Source of the DNA: an uncultured Bacteriovorax sp.
GTDB taxonomy: Bacteria > Bdellovibrionota > Bacteriovoracia > Bacteriovoracales > Bacteriovoracaceae
DNA: 64,000 nt
Assembly: GCA_946481315.1 (NCBI GenBank)
Contig: CAMLMH010000010.1
Coordinates: 50,535 to 114,534, forward strand
Reading direction: 5' to 3'
Shown here: piece after piece, positions 51,581 to 60,885 of the stretch
Layout of the letters: the number at the start of each line of letters is the position of its first letter
Numbering within the stretch: position 1 is the stretch's first letter
The notes under the pieces: model-generated
Database searches by the model: none
Told to the model about the DNA's origin: nothing
The model's input: the letters and a program-made list of their open reading frames with translations, nothing else
Position numbers and translations under genes: made by a program

Positions 51581-52114
51581 CTAAGATTGTATAAAATTGC
51601 GGAGGTCTTCAAAGAAAATTTGATTGTCTTCAGTTCCGATGGATTCCGGATGAAATTGATAGGATATTCCGTTTTTAAACTTTCGATGAAAAATTTCTTC
51701 ATCTCTATTAAATACACCCAGCGAATTATAGCGCTGGACTTGCAGAAATCGACCTTTAAAATTAATGGTTACGGTTTGACCATGCATTTGCTCCGGCACT
51801 TTTTTAATGCTGAGGCCATCTTTCAACCCAAGGATCTGATGGCCAAGACAAATACCCATTAGATAAATTGATTCATCTGTTTGCAAAATGGAGAGATGAG
51901 AGAAATATTTTTTGTAGACTTCCGGATGTCCCGGCCCGGGTCCTAGTATAACTGCTTTTTTTCCGTGTTTTTTAATCCACTTCTCGAAAAATTCATCTAG
52001 AAAGAATGCCTCATGATGGATAACTGTGCTTTCAAGTCCTGCATCGAATAAAACTGCGGCCACATTATAAGTGAAACTGTCTTCAAAATCTATGATTAGT
52101 ATTTTAGCGGACAT
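51581..52114 (-). CDS. class I glutamine amidotransferase, TrpG/PabA type
   Basis: A 177-residue glutaminase subunit of anthranilate or aminodeoxychorismate synthase. The triad is Cys89 (GICLGHQ), His155 and Glu157 (QFHPES); LIIDFEDSFTYN and GPGPGHP are also present. A synthase subunit I gene is not in the window. With folC in the same operon and a folate-linked PTPS gene elsewhere, a PabA role is as likely as TrpG. It overlaps lptD by 11 bases. Confidence 0.9.
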   Translation of the reverse strand: MSAKILIIDFEDSFTYNVAAVLFDAGLESTVIHHEAFFLDEFFEKWIKKHGKKAVILGPGPGHPEVYKKYFSHLSILQTDESIYLMGICLGHQILGLKDGLSIKKVPEQMHGQTVTINFKGRFLQVQRYNSLGVFNRDEEIFHRKFKNGISYQFHPESIGTEDNQIFFEDLRNFIQS

Positions 52115-54542
52115 TTATGGATGTAAAGCTGTTATTGTTGTAATTGATGTAAAACAAAAACCCAAATCGCTTTTCAATTAAATCACGACCATAATTGAGT
52201 TCCAATTTCCAGCAATTGTTGAGAGGACTGTAAACGAGAGAATAAGTTGAAGAGTTAATCAACTTGCTGGCGATATCATAATCAAGTGTATTGCTGAAAG
52301 TGAAAAGATCACTGAGTTTTAAAGTAAGACCGTAACCGGCCAGACGAGAAACCGGCGTACTGACTGAATTGAATGAATTGTAAGTAAACTTCCCGTTAAT
52401 AGTCGCCCGGTCCAGTGAATAAGTAGCACCCGAAGTAAATTTATGCTCTTTAGTTCGGTGGAAGTAAAATTCCTGAATAGCAAAACTTAAACGATTAAGT
52501 GAAACTCCGGTATTAATATAGAGCCTGGTCAATCGATCATTGAAATCTGGTGAGTCAACTGTAAGGTCTATTCCCTGGGATACTTCAAAATAAGTAATGT
52601 TACGATAATGAAAATTATCTTTTAAATACCGACCATCAACAAAAGGGTCAAACTTCTTGCTGGTTTTCTGAATTAAACTGTTATTCCACTGCAATTCAAG
52701 TGTATTACTCATCGGAAGAGAATCTGTTGCTGTCGTCTGATTATATAAATGTTCTTTTGTTCTGATAGCATCGACATAATCAAATTGTCCCGCATCTGAT
52801 TCAATTTGGTTGCGAAAGTTCACATTACCTTTAAAAGTTTGATCAGAAAGAAAATAATGCTTAAGTTTAAATTCCTGCGAATGACGATAACTGTTATTAA
52901 CTATGGTTGTCGTCTGTTCCCCTTGTGCGGCCTGAACTTTAGGCAATTCACCAATAATGGTTGTTTCTGCTTGTTCTCTTTTATTTTTTTGTTCTGAATT
53001 TAAATTAACTGGTTGTTCTTCGTTAAAGGCCAGTCCGTAAATTTTTTCAAGTTCGAACTTGGCCTCGGTCTCGAAAATAAGCCCCTTTTTACTGAATGAT
53101 TTATTTTGTTCAGTTGGAAGACGATACTCCTGATAATCAAGTTTAGTCTGATTGGTAATCAAAATTGGTCCCAGTGTTCCTAGTTGCCAGTCGACATAAG
53201 GGGCAAAGTTGAGTCGCTGAGCATTTCTGATAATGGGTGATGAAACACGATTATTCTGGCGAAATATTGTATAGTCCGCCGAAAGACCCACTGTCAGATT
53301 TTTTGCAAAAGAATTTTTTGAATGGATTAAATTATAGGGAACACTGGACAAATTAATCTTAGGAAGCATCTGAACGTATTCGTTATCAAACTTCGAAGGA
53401 TCGCTTACAAGTAAATTTTTATTATAATAAGCTTCTGTTGTCAGACTAAATAAGGATGACCGTGCTTCAAGAAAACCACCGCCCCCGATTTCAGTACCTT
53501 TTATTCTTTCTTTAGCGAAAAAATCCATATCCCTGGCAGTATCCAGATCAGAAGTGTCGTTGTAATAAAAATGACTGTTGAGATGATGCTTATAAACATA
53601 ATGACCTTCCAGGTTGCTAAAATGGCGGAAAACTTTCTTTCCTGATTCGGTCACATCTGTTTTATAAGGCTCATAAATACGATCATTGATCTGAATGGAA
53701 TTGAACTCCAGCCAGGTTTTTTCTTTAAAATTCTGACGGTACTGAAACTCTCCCCCAAGTCCTCTGTTTCCAAAGGTTGAAGGCGTTAGAGTGATATCGC
53801 GATAATCATCAATCACCCAGAAGAAAGGCTGTTGGTAGCGAAAACCTTCGTCGGAATTAAATCCTAAAGAAGGAAACAAAAGCCCTGTTTCCCGGTTTTG
53901 TTTTATGGGAAAAATAATGTACGGAACATACATGGCAATGACGCCGTTGACCTTAATAAAAGCATTTTGTAAACGAATGTATTGTCCAATAGTAATCGTG
54001 ACTTTTTTCCCTGAAATACTCCATGATTCGGGACAATCTTTACAGGTAGTATATTCTGCTTCTTCGGCGTAAATAATACTTGGTTCTACCTGAGAAATTT
54101 TTTTGCCCGTAATAACATAATTGTCTGATAAAACCCGGGCATTAAAGATATCGATTTGCCGGGTGATGAAGTTATATTTCAGCTTGGTTCCATACAAGGT
54201 CATCTCAGGCGTAATGTAGCGAACATTACCGATTATTTCAGACTCGCCAGTTGTAAAATTAATAGTAGCCTTTTCGCCGTAAATAGAATTTCGCATGTGA
54301 ATAATAACAACATTACCCACGGCTTCGAATTCATTCTGCGAAGATTTGCGGAAAGCCTTGTCCGATAAGATGTTAATTTTTTCGCCCAGATTAAATTCAA
54401 ATGTCTCTCGGGCGCAGAGATTCGGACTAAGAAGGCAGAGAAAGAATAGAGCGCTGAACTTCGCCAATAAAGTAATAAGATCCACAGATAAGAATCGAAC
54501 CGGCCTGTGCATTCTGAATATGTTTATTCCAATCGGGAACAA
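52104..54542 (-). CDS. lptD: LPS-assembly outer-membrane protein LptD
   Basis: About 800 residues. The N-terminal OstA/LptA-like domain covers about 45-180 (FEFNLGEKINILSDKAFRK to GKKVTITI), with periplasmic Cys pair TTCKDC and the family's YVPYIIFPIKQNRETGLLFPSLG. The remainder is a large barrel ending in strands near the C-terminus. A Cys near the C-terminal side (NNCWK) could pair with the N-terminal ones. The start is unclear: the frame at 54542 lies inside folC by 116 bases, and ATG 54512, GTG 54485 or TTG 54464 may be the true start. Delivers LPS to the outer membrane. Confidence 0.9.
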   Translation of the reverse strand: MFPIGINIFRMHRPVRFLSVDLITLLAKFSALFFLCLLSPNLCARETFEFNLGEKINILSDKAFRKSSQNEFEAVGNVVIIHMRNSIYGEKATINFTTGESEIIGNVRYITPEMTLYGTKLKYNFITRQIDIFNARVLSDNYVITGKKISQVEPSIIYAEEAEYTTCKDCPESWSISGKKVTITIGQYIRLQNAFIKVNGVIAMYVPYIIFPIKQNRETGLLFPSLGFNSDEGFRYQQPFFWVIDDYRDITLTPSTFGNRGLGGEFQYRQNFKEKTWLEFNSIQINDRIYEPYKTDVTESGKKVFRHFSNLEGHYVYKHHLNSHFYYNDTSDLDTARDMDFFAKERIKGTEIGGGGFLEARSSLFSLTTEAYYNKNLLVSDPSKFDNEYVQMLPKINLSSVPYNLIHSKNSFAKNLTVGLSADYTIFRQNNRVSSPIIRNAQRLNFAPYVDWQLGTLGPILITNQTKLDYQEYRLPTEQNKSFSKKGLIFETEAKFELEKIYGLAFNEEQPVNLNSEQKNKREQAETTIIGELPKVQAAQGEQTTTIVNNSYRHSQEFKLKHYFLSDQTFKGNVNFRNQIESDAGQFDYVDAIRTKEHLYNQTTATDSLPMSNTLELQWNNSLIQKTSKKFDPFVDGRYLKDNFHYRNITYFEVSQGIDLTVDSPDFNDRLTRLYINTGVSLNRLSFAIQEFYFHRTKEHKFTSGATYSLDRATINGKFTYNSFNSVSTPVSRLAGYGLTLKLSDLFTFSNTLDYDIASKLINSSTYSLVYSPLNNCWKLELNYGRDLIEKRFGFLFYINYNNNSFTSINVR

Positions 54543-55692
54543 ATTCCAACATTCCTTTGTTAACGTTCGCGATGGCCTTTTTTAGACCCTCAACATCCAT
54601 TGCCTTCGGATGAACAAAACTGGTGACTTTAATTTCTGCTTCATCTGCAAAGAAGTCCATCAGACTTTTGAGCATAACTTCAATTTCGTCTCCAGGTCTT
54701 TTAGAAAAACTAACCAGGACTTCGTCTATTTGACCGGAAGATCTGTGCTTTTCCGCTTCCAACATCCGGCGGATTCCATCAGTGTTGTGTGCTCCTATAA
54801 AGATAAGTGACTTCTTGCCAAATGTCATTATCTCTCTTCGTCCTTTGAAAGAAGGAATTGTGCGGAAAAATTTTTCCTTGTGTTCTGAAAAATGAGGAAC
54901 AAAGTTTAAAAAAATTTCCCATGCCAATAACTGATTTTCACTAAAATAATTATGTTGTCCGGGAAAAGATAAAGGTGTCCAGAGAACTTCGTGCTCATCA
55001 CAATAGGTTTTGGTCAATTCATTTAGATACTCGAGGGGAAAAACAGTAAAGAGTCGTTTTCCCGGACGGCTTACAGCGATTTTTTCCAGCAGGATGGAGC
55101 GATAGGTTCCGCCTAGAATGCTTTGATGATCACGGGAAATGGATGTTATACAACTACAATCTGCATCAAAGTGATTAACAGCATCTAACCTTCCACCTAA
55201 CCCTACTTCCAGCAAAAGATATTCAGGGGGATTTTCAAGTGTTAGCTGCAGGAAAACATAAAATAGAAATTCATAAAAAGAGACCTTCGGTCCAGGATGT
55301 TCTTCACCCAGCCTGGTATGATGGTCTTTAATAGTTTGCAGCAATGCGGATGCATTAATGGATGTCGGTCGACCTTCTTTATCTGAATAAAGAAAGCGCT
55401 CTGTCACTGAAAGAATATGCGGAGAAGTCCACAAGGCCCAGCTTTTTCCTGCCTGACTAAAAAAATGAGCAAGTGTGTGGGCCGTCTGCCCTTTTCCATT
55501 TGTTCCTGCCACAATAATAATTTTTGTACCGAGGGCCTTCAGTCGTTTTTTGGCAAATGCATAAAGTGGTTTTGTCCGATCGAGTCCGGGCGTAAACACT
55601 TCCATGCCGTAGTGCTGGTTTAGGAAATTCATCAGCTCCTGTTCGGCGCTGGCATCAAAGATGGGATTAACCTGTCTGTTCATTTTCCTCAT
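54427..55692 (-). CDS. folC: folylpolyglutamate synthase/dihydrofolate synthase
   Basis: A 421-residue Mur-ligase-like enzyme that adds glutamate to folate. The P-loop is VAGTNGKGQTAHTL (about 43-56), followed by TSPHILSVTERF and VGLGGRLDAVN, with SISRDHQSILGGT and the carbamylated-Lys region LEKIAVSRPG. Its 3' end overlaps lptD, and it heads the minus-strand run down to nlpD. The start is ATG 55692 or 55683. Confidence 0.95.
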   Translation of the reverse strand: MRKMNRQVNPIFDASAEQELMNFLNQHYGMEVFTPGLDRTKPLYAFAKKRLKALGTKIIIVAGTNGKGQTAHTLAHFFSQAGKSWALWTSPHILSVTERFLYSDKEGRPTSINASALLQTIKDHHTRLGEEHPGPKVSFYEFLFYVFLQLTLENPPEYLLLEVGLGGRLDAVNHFDADCSCITSISRDHQSILGGTYRSILLEKIAVSRPGKRLFTVFPLEYLNELTKTYCDEHEVLWTPLSFPGQHNYFSENQLLAWEIFLNFVPHFSEHKEKFFRTIPSFKGRREIMTFGKKSLIFIGAHNTDGIRRMLEAEKHRSSGQIDEVLVSFSKRPGDEIEVMLKSLMDFFADEAEIKVTSFVHPKAMDVEGLKKAIANVNKGMLEFVPDWNKHIQNAQAGSILICGSYYFIGEVQRSILSLPS

Positions 55693-55786
55693 TTGGCCAT
55701 TATTTGTGGCAGTTGAAAAGCCCTATAAATACAATCCCTAGTCTTTTTCTCAAGTTTTAACGCTGATTATCCGAAAACAGAATAAG

Positions 55787-55803
55787 CCGGGATCTTTCCG
55801 GCC
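55787..55803 (+). other. short hairpin in the leader of the Cys-repeat protein gene
   Basis: GCCGG pairs with CCGGC around a 7-base loop, 17 bases before the ATG at 55820. It may be a weak structure in the untranslated leader. No run of T follows, so it is not a terminator. Confidence 0.35.
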
Positions 55804-55819
55804 TAAGATAGGTTTAATA

Positions 55820-57970
55820 ATGGCCGCTATAATAAAAAAATTGTTTATCCTCGTGACGGGACTATCATTGTGCTTTTCCGCCTGGGCGAATAATTGTGCT
55901 GCCGAAAAAGCCCGCTTTCGTGAACTCTATATAGCTCTTCAGCAGTCTTTAAATTATGAAGGAAAAGACGCTGTCCTGGTCAATGGCAAGCTGATTCTCA
56001 AACCTCATACGCAAAACTCCGCCTATGAAGGAAAAGTCTTTGAGGAAGCTCTCTATAAAGAATATCAACTCTCTTTGAAAAAAGTTGCTGCTGTTTATCA
56101 GGCTGCCAGATTCGAACAGTTTGAAAAAACAAATTCTGCTTTAGTTGAATTCATGCAGGCAGTGGATGGCAATGATTCTGCCGTATCCGAATATGTTAAG
56201 AAAAATAAAGTTGATCAGGTTATCGATCAGCTGCAGGAAGCTAGTAAAAAGAAATTTAGTCAAAACAAGAACGCACTCATCAACGATCATGATAAGTATT
56301 TGCTAAAAAAGCTTCTTACTCATGCACAGGACCGTATTTGCAGCGTAAGCAAATTTGAAGAAATTGAACAAAAAACAGGTAAACAGCAAAGATTAAAAAG
56401 CTTCTCTGCTTCCGAACTTAACCGCATAAGAAATGCTCCGCTAAATCGCCTGATCAATGCCATTAAAAAAGGCAATATCCAAGCAGACAGTGACCTGAAG
56501 CTTGATGATTTAAAAGATACTCCTAAGGCCATAACCGAGACCATTGCCAAAAATCTGGCCGCACTCAAAGAATGGAAAAAGAAAAATGAGAAATGCTTAA
56601 AAGATATAGCAAACCCATCTTTCATTCAAAGTGGTATTCAGCTTTGTAATTACAATTTATTCGTTCAGACACTGGATAAAAACACTGAGCACAACATCGA
56701 GTCAATTCTGCATTTTATTAATGCTAATGAACGATTTTTGAAGAATCCATCCGCACTTGCTGAAACGGCCCTGGACGAAATGAAGCTTGAGGCAGCGATC
56801 GATCAAAGCTTTAATGATGTCAGTAAAAAAAGCGACTCTTGTCCGCAGTTTAGTAAGAAAAATAACCGCGTCTTCATCAGCAACCTGACTTATAATGAAT
56901 CTCGCGGTTTTGATCTTTCACATGTCAAATTATCATGCAGCCGCTCCGGTGTAATTGTTGATTCAAAAAGCTGTCAAAGCAATCTGGAACTCATTTCAGA
57001 TCAAAACGGTGAAGGTGTTGAAGTTCGATTAAAAAAATCGAATGCAACCTCAGTAAAACTGGAACAACTCGTTTCGTGTGAAGGTTCAGATGCTTCAGCG
57101 CCGGTTGTCCTGGGTAGTGCCCAAGAAAGCAATTCGGGAGCATCAGAAGAAAGAAGACCTGCTATAGATTCACAGGCTTCAACAATCAAGCCTCCAGTCT
57201 TAACGGCAGTACAAAATGATGAAATTAAACCTGCCATTGGATCACAAGCTGCCACCAGGCCGCAGGATCCCTCTCGTTTATCCGAGGCACTGAGACAAAA
57301 TCAAAGACAGACCATAACCCCAAGTGCATCTCTTGCGTCAAGTGATATAACTGAGGCAGCTACGGGCAGTGAGCCAGCACAGACAACCATCATTCCAGCA
57401 ACTGAAGCTTCAGCATCACAAACGGTAACCAATGTTGAGAATCAAAAATGCGTCGAGGTGAATGGAAAAAAACAGGTATTAAATCCTACTAGTAAAAAAT
57501 GCGAAGAAAAAATCACTGAAGCCGACTGTAAAGCAAAAGAAAAAGGTGACCAGAAATTTATCTACAGAGAAAACGAGAATCGCTGTGATCCGGTCAAAAC
57601 GCAAAAAGACTGTGATAAAGAAAATAAAGACGGAAAATCTTTTAAGCTCAACTCTGAAAAGAACACTTGCGAAGAAGTAAAGGCCGAAGAAAAACTATCT
57701 GCCGAAGAGCAATGTATTAAAGATAACGAATTATGGATATCTAATCAGCTTAAGGAAGGAAATGCACCTTCTTCCCGCCATGTCTGGGATGCTGAAAAGA
57801 AGACCTGTCGAGATAAACACAAAAAAGAAACTGAGACAGCTGAGGAATCTGATGAAGAAGAAGCTCCACAGTCAAAGATCCGCTCGGCTCCGTCAGGACA
57901 AATACCTCAGCGATTTGTGCCGATTAATATTCCAAGCAGACAAATGTACATATTGCCTGGAATGCCTTAG
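55820..57970 (+). CDS. large secreted protein with C-terminal Cys-pair repeats
   Basis: A 716-residue exported protein of no known family. A signal peptide (KKLFILVTGLSLCFSAWA) is followed by an alpha-helical region (about 30-335), then a small beta domain with Cys, and a Ser/Thr/Pro/Gln-rich linker (about 440-540). From about 545 to 675 there are three or four degenerate modules of 28-38 residues, each with two Cys (for example CKAKEKGDQKFIYRENENRC and CDKENKDGKSFKLNSEKNTC). The tail is acidic, then Pro-rich. It may be a surface or secreted binding protein. Monocistronic. Confidence 0.78.
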   Translation: MAAIIKKLFILVTGLSLCFSAWANNCAAEKARFRELYIALQQSLNYEGKDAVLVNGKLILKPHTQNSAYEGKVFEEALYKEYQLSLKKVAAVYQAARFEQFEKTNSALVEFMQAVDGNDSAVSEYVKKNKVDQVIDQLQEASKKKFSQNKNALINDHDKYLLKKLLTHAQDRICSVSKFEEIEQKTGKQQRLKSFSASELNRIRNAPLNRLINAIKKGNIQADSDLKLDDLKDTPKAITETIAKNLAALKEWKKKNEKCLKDIANPSFIQSGIQLCNYNLFVQTLDKNTEHNIESILHFINANERFLKNPSALAETALDEMKLEAAIDQSFNDVSKKSDSCPQFSKKNNRVFISNLTYNESRGFDLSHVKLSCSRSGVIVDSKSCQSNLELISDQNGEGVEVRLKKSNATSVKLEQLVSCEGSDASAPVVLGSAQESNSGASEERRPAIDSQASTIKPPVLTAVQNDEIKPAIGSQAATRPQDPSRLSEALRQNQRQTITPSASLASSDITEAATGSEPAQTTIIPATEASASQTVTNVENQKCVEVNGKKQVLNPTSKKCEEKITEADCKAKEKGDQKFIYRENENRCDPVKTQKDCDKENKDGKSFKLNSEKNTCEEVKAEEKLSAEEQCIKDNELWISNQLKEGNAPSSRHVWDAEKKTCRDKHKKETETAEESDEEEAPQSKIRSAPSGQIPQRFVPINIPSRQMYILPGMP

Positions 57971-58731
57971 AAAACGTAACTTGTATCAGATGAGCCTAAG
58001 ATCGTGATACGTTCATCATCGAGTTCAGCAATTTCTTTGAACAACTGAGATTGAAAATTTGGTTTTAAATGTCCCAAGAAGATAGGAACATCAGCTGGCA
58101 TTTTTTTTATTTCTTCCCTCATGGTATTAGGCGTGTGGTGAAGAGAATCTGCCGCAACCTTGGCCATAGAATTTGGAAAGCTGACTTCAGTAAATATGGC
58201 CTTGAGGTTTTTTACCTTATGAGCGTACTCCCAAATTTTATCTGTAGGTCCCGTATCCTGCGTGAAAACAACAGAGACATTTTTTCTCTCCACGATAAAT
58301 CCTAAAGCACCGCCCTGATGATTCACCGGAATAGGCATGATTCTGTAGTCACCAAGAACTAACCCCATTTCAGGCTTTATCTCGTGAAAACGCAAAGTAG
58401 GATTTTCTTTGGAAGGCAAGGCCGAAAAATCGGGCCAGATGATATCATTTAACAAATTAGTTTTGATGGCGTCCTTGACTGGTTTATTAGCATAAACTTC
58501 AAAGGGTCTCCCCTTCATCCCGAAACAGTTATCTGCAATAAAGGCGAGGTCAGAAATATGGTCCAGATGCGCATGAGAGATTAACATATAATCAATATGC
58601 GATTGTTCCTCAATCTGAATTCCTGAAGCAACTGAGCCGGCATCAATGAGGAGTTTTCCATCGATCAGATAAGACGTGGCCTTAAACCCAGGTGAAACTC
58701 CACCATGACCACCGATAATACGAACAAGCAT
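57967..58731 (-). CDS. MBL-fold phosphodiesterase, class II cAMP phosphodiesterase-like
   Basis: A 254-residue metallo-beta-lactamase-fold hydrolase. The metal motif SHAHLDHISDL (His53, His55, Asp57, His58) and the later VNHQGGALGF, FTQDTGPTDKIWE, FTEVSFPN and HHTP follow the class II cyclic nucleotide phosphodiesterase pattern. Likely to hydrolyse cAMP or a related cyclic nucleotide in the cytoplasm. No signal peptide. Its 3' end overlaps the end of the convergent Cys-repeat gene by four bases. Confidence 0.85.
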   Translation of the reverse strand: MLVRIIGGHGGVSPGFKATSYLIDGKLLIDAGSVASGIQIEEQSHIDYMLISHAHLDHISDLAFIADNCFGMKGRPFEVYANKPVKDAIKTNLLNDIIWPDFSALPSKENPTLRFHEIKPEMGLVLGDYRIMPIPVNHQGGALGFIVERKNVSVVFTQDTGPTDKIWEYAHKVKNLKAIFTEVSFPNSMAKVAADSLHHTPNTMREEIKKMPADVPIFLGHLKPNFQSQLFKEIAELDDERITILGSSDTSYVF

Positions 58732-58816
58732 AAGGCCTCTTCAACTCTCAAAGATTTCGTTAACGATACTTGTATTTTATTTTAATTTTCAAAAATGAAA
58801 ACAGATAGGCAGCTTT

Positions 58817-59653
58817 TTATGATCTTCCTGAGCGACTTAGTTGGTCATAGATGACCTTCGTTTCACCACCGGTGGCCTTGGCAAATATTTTAGCAAGTTT
58901 TTTGGGTCCGCCTCCATTTTCCAGATAGTCACGGATCATCGTCTGCACTTCAAGCATCTGAGCGCTTTGTCCCTTGTGCTGATCCTGATGAAAAAGTACC
59001 ACGAACTCACCTTTATCAACTATTAACGACTGGAGGTCTGACAAATTTTCTTTTGTGAGCCGATAAACACTTTCGTAGGTTTTCGTCAGCTCTCGGGTGA
59101 TTACCAGCATACTATCGGGATTAATATCAAAGAAACTTTTCACCGTTTCATAGATTCGATGAGGAGATTCAAAAAAGATGTGTGTTCCATAGATACTTTT
59201 GAGTTCTGTAAAGAACTCCATCCGCTCTCCGGTAGTCCTACCCAGAAATCCCCAGAAGTGAAAAGGATGTGGTGGAAGTGCGGAAAGCTCCAGGGCCGTG
59301 ATTACTGAAGTAACGCCTGGAATAGTTTTAATCTCAATTTTTTCTTCAAGACAGCGCTTAAGCAGAGGATAGGCAGGATCAGATATGACCGGACTACCGG
59401 CATCGGACACCAGACAGACCTTTTGACCGGATTTAAGGAGAGAAATGATCAATTCAATTTTCCCGACACTCTGATCATGAAAAGAATCTATTTTTTTATG
59501 CTCCAGAGAAATTCCCTGTGAATCCAGATATTGTTTAAATACACGGGTATCCTCGGCAAAAAACACCTGTTCCTGTTTTAATGTTTCCAGTGCCCGCAGG
59601 GTAATGTCTTTCACATTTCCAATAGGTAGCGTAATGAGAACCAAATCAGACAA
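58817..59653 (-). CDS. rsmI: 16S rRNA 2'-O-ribose C1402 methyltransferase
   Basis: About 279 residues of the tetrapyrrole-methylase-like RsmI family: LVLITLPIGNVKDITLRAL, FFAEDTRVFKQYL, VSDAGSPVISDPAYPL, IPGVTSVITAL and FFESPHRIYET. The frame is open upstream to 59734, but TTG 59653 is favoured because GGAG lies five bases before it and because the family starts close to the LPIGN motif. Modifies the decoding centre of 16S rRNA. Confidence 0.94.
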   Translation of the reverse strand: MSDLVLITLPIGNVKDITLRALETLKQEQVFFAEDTRVFKQYLDSQGISLEHKKIDSFHDQSVGKIELIISLLKSGQKVCLVSDAGSPVISDPAYPLLKRCLEEKIEIKTIPGVTSVITALELSALPPHPFHFWGFLGRTTGERMEFFTELKSIYGTHIFFESPHRIYETVKSFFDINPDSMLVITRELTKTYESVYRLTKENLSDLQSLIVDKGEFVVLFHQDQHKGQSAQMLEVQTMIRDYLENGGGPKKLAKIFAKATGGETKVIYDQLSRSGRS

Positions 59654-59760
59654 AATCACTCCATTTTGTAATGGGCAAAAATTTATGCTCCTAAAAAGCA
59701 TAACCATAAAGGTGATAAAATAACCATAGCACATCTAACCTTCAAAAAGGAATGATCAAT

Positions 59761-60147
59761 ATGGCAATGAAGGCCCACATCCACACAGACTCTCAAGGGA
59801 ACATAACAGTTCGCATGAACGGCGGACTCGACTATGAAAATTCACTACCGCTCAGAATGGAGCTTCAGGAACTAACAAAGAAAAATCCTACCAGCACCAT
59901 TACACTTGATATGAATTCCTTGGATTTCGTAGGTTCTTCAGGGATTGGAATTTTTGTTGAAACATTACATATCCTCAACAAAAACCGAGCGCAAATTAAA
60001 CTCTCCAATGTAAAAACAGAATTCTTAAAAGTTTTTAAACTTTATAATTTTGATGCATTTGAATTAATGGAAAAAGAATTCGACTCTGACGAGACGGAAA
60101 GCTTAAACCAGAAATATGGTAATCGTAAGAATACTTATCAGAATTGA
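59761..60147 (+). CDS. STAS-domain protein (anti-sigma-factor antagonist type)
   Basis: A 128-residue STAS protein from ATG 59761, nine bases after AAGGA; ATG 59752 has no room for a ribosome-binding site. The phosphorylatable Ser is in DFVGSSGIGIF (Ser59 or Ser60). Such proteins are switched by an anti-sigma kinase, but no kinase or sigma gene is adjacent. A charged tail of about 25 residues follows the domain. Ends inside the last codons of the convergent gene. Confidence 0.9.
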   Translation: MAMKAHIHTDSQGNITVRMNGGLDYENSLPLRMELQELTKKNPTSTITLDMNSLDFVGSSGIGIFVETLHILNKNRAQIKLSNVKTEFLKVFKLYNFDAFELMEKEFDSDETESLNQKYGNRKNTYQN

Positions 60148-60566
60148 TAATTGAGTAAATTGACAAAAATGAGAGGATCCGCTTGCGGGTCCTTTTTATT
60201 TTCAAATTGGGCCAATTCATACGATTCCAGTGCCGGAACGTATGAATTTTCATCTTCATAAGGGCCTGAACTTTCTGGATAGTAATCCCCTTTTTGTTCC
60301 TGTCCATATCCCCGCTTTTTCATTTCATAATTTATCAGGATGTACCCACCGAAAAGTAGTCCTGCATAAAGACCGAGCGAAGCTCCCTTGGCAATCGAAC
60401 GCCCGCCTGCTCCAAACGCTAAGGTTGCTGTCCCTAACAAGGCCCCGCCAACAACTCCGTACCCTGCCATAGTGGCAACCATCTTAAGCTTGGGATCAAG
60501 CGCATAAGAGTTCGTAGAAAAAAGTAATGAGAAAGTTACTGAAAGAGCAATTAAATATTTCTTCAT
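60138..60566 (-). CDS. exported or membrane protein of unknown function
   Basis: A 142-residue protein: signal peptide (MKKYLIALSVTFSLLFSTNSYA), then a Gly/Ala-rich region with two hydrophobic stretches (GYGVVGGALLGTATLAFGAGG and LGLYAGLLFGGYILINY) that resemble glycine-zipper helices, and a soluble acidic Tyr/Glu-rich tail. Probably an inner- or outer-membrane protein with two spans. Its last ten bases overlap the STAS gene. Confidence 0.7.
   Translation of the reverse strand: MKKYLIALSVTFSLLFSTNSYALDPKLKMVATMAGYGVVGGALLGTATLAFGAGGRSIAKGASLGLYAGLLFGGYILINYEMKKRGYGQEQKGDYYPESSGPYEDENSYVPALESYELAQFENKKDPQADPLIFVNLLNYQF
60175..60197 (+). terminator. plus-strand terminator inside a convergent gene
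   Basis: GGATCCG pairs with CGGGTCC (one G-U pair) and is followed by TTTTTATTTT on the plus strand. It would end the STAS transcript, though it lies within the 3' coding part of the minus-strand gene at 60138-60566. Confidence 0.65.
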
Positions 60567-60567
60567 A

Positions 60568-60885
60568 TTAAAAGAATAATGAATCCTGATCTTTTTGGCA
60601 AAACTTTACTTCCAATTTGGTTTCAACTTCCAACAGCTTTGCTAAAAAATCCTGCGACTTTTTGAGTCGTTGCCATTGAAAGCTTCCGGGAACTGTCGAA
60701 GTTTTGACTTCTACAAGAGTGAGAACTTTACGTGTTCCAATTTTTTGTAATGTCGCAACGTCGATTTGCCCCATTCCCCGCGAACGCAGCACTAATGATG
60801 AGATGAGACAGGGATGGCCCCTCCTATGAAAGAGCTTCGTCTCCTTCGATTCCAAGATCTCCCATGATTCCCAGGTCGAGTCCAT
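60568..60885 (-). CDS. YraN/UPF0102-like nuclease-fold protein
   Basis: A 105-residue protein. The core GMGQIDVATLQKIGTRKVLTLVEVKTS matches the YraN pattern G-E-I-D...L-V-F-V-E-V-K, the metal-binding part of a PD-(D/E)xK fold. In place of the usual Glu before Ile-Asp there is Gln, so the active site may be altered. Its 5' end overlaps rnhB by 62 bases; the same rnhB-yraN neighbourhood is common in other bacteria. Start uncertain. Confidence 0.78.
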   Translation of the reverse strand: MDSTWESWEILESKETKLFHRRGHPCLISSLVLRSRGMGQIDVATLQKIGTRKVLTLVEVKTSTVPGSFQWQRLKKSQDFLAKLLEVETKLEVKFCQKDQDSLFF

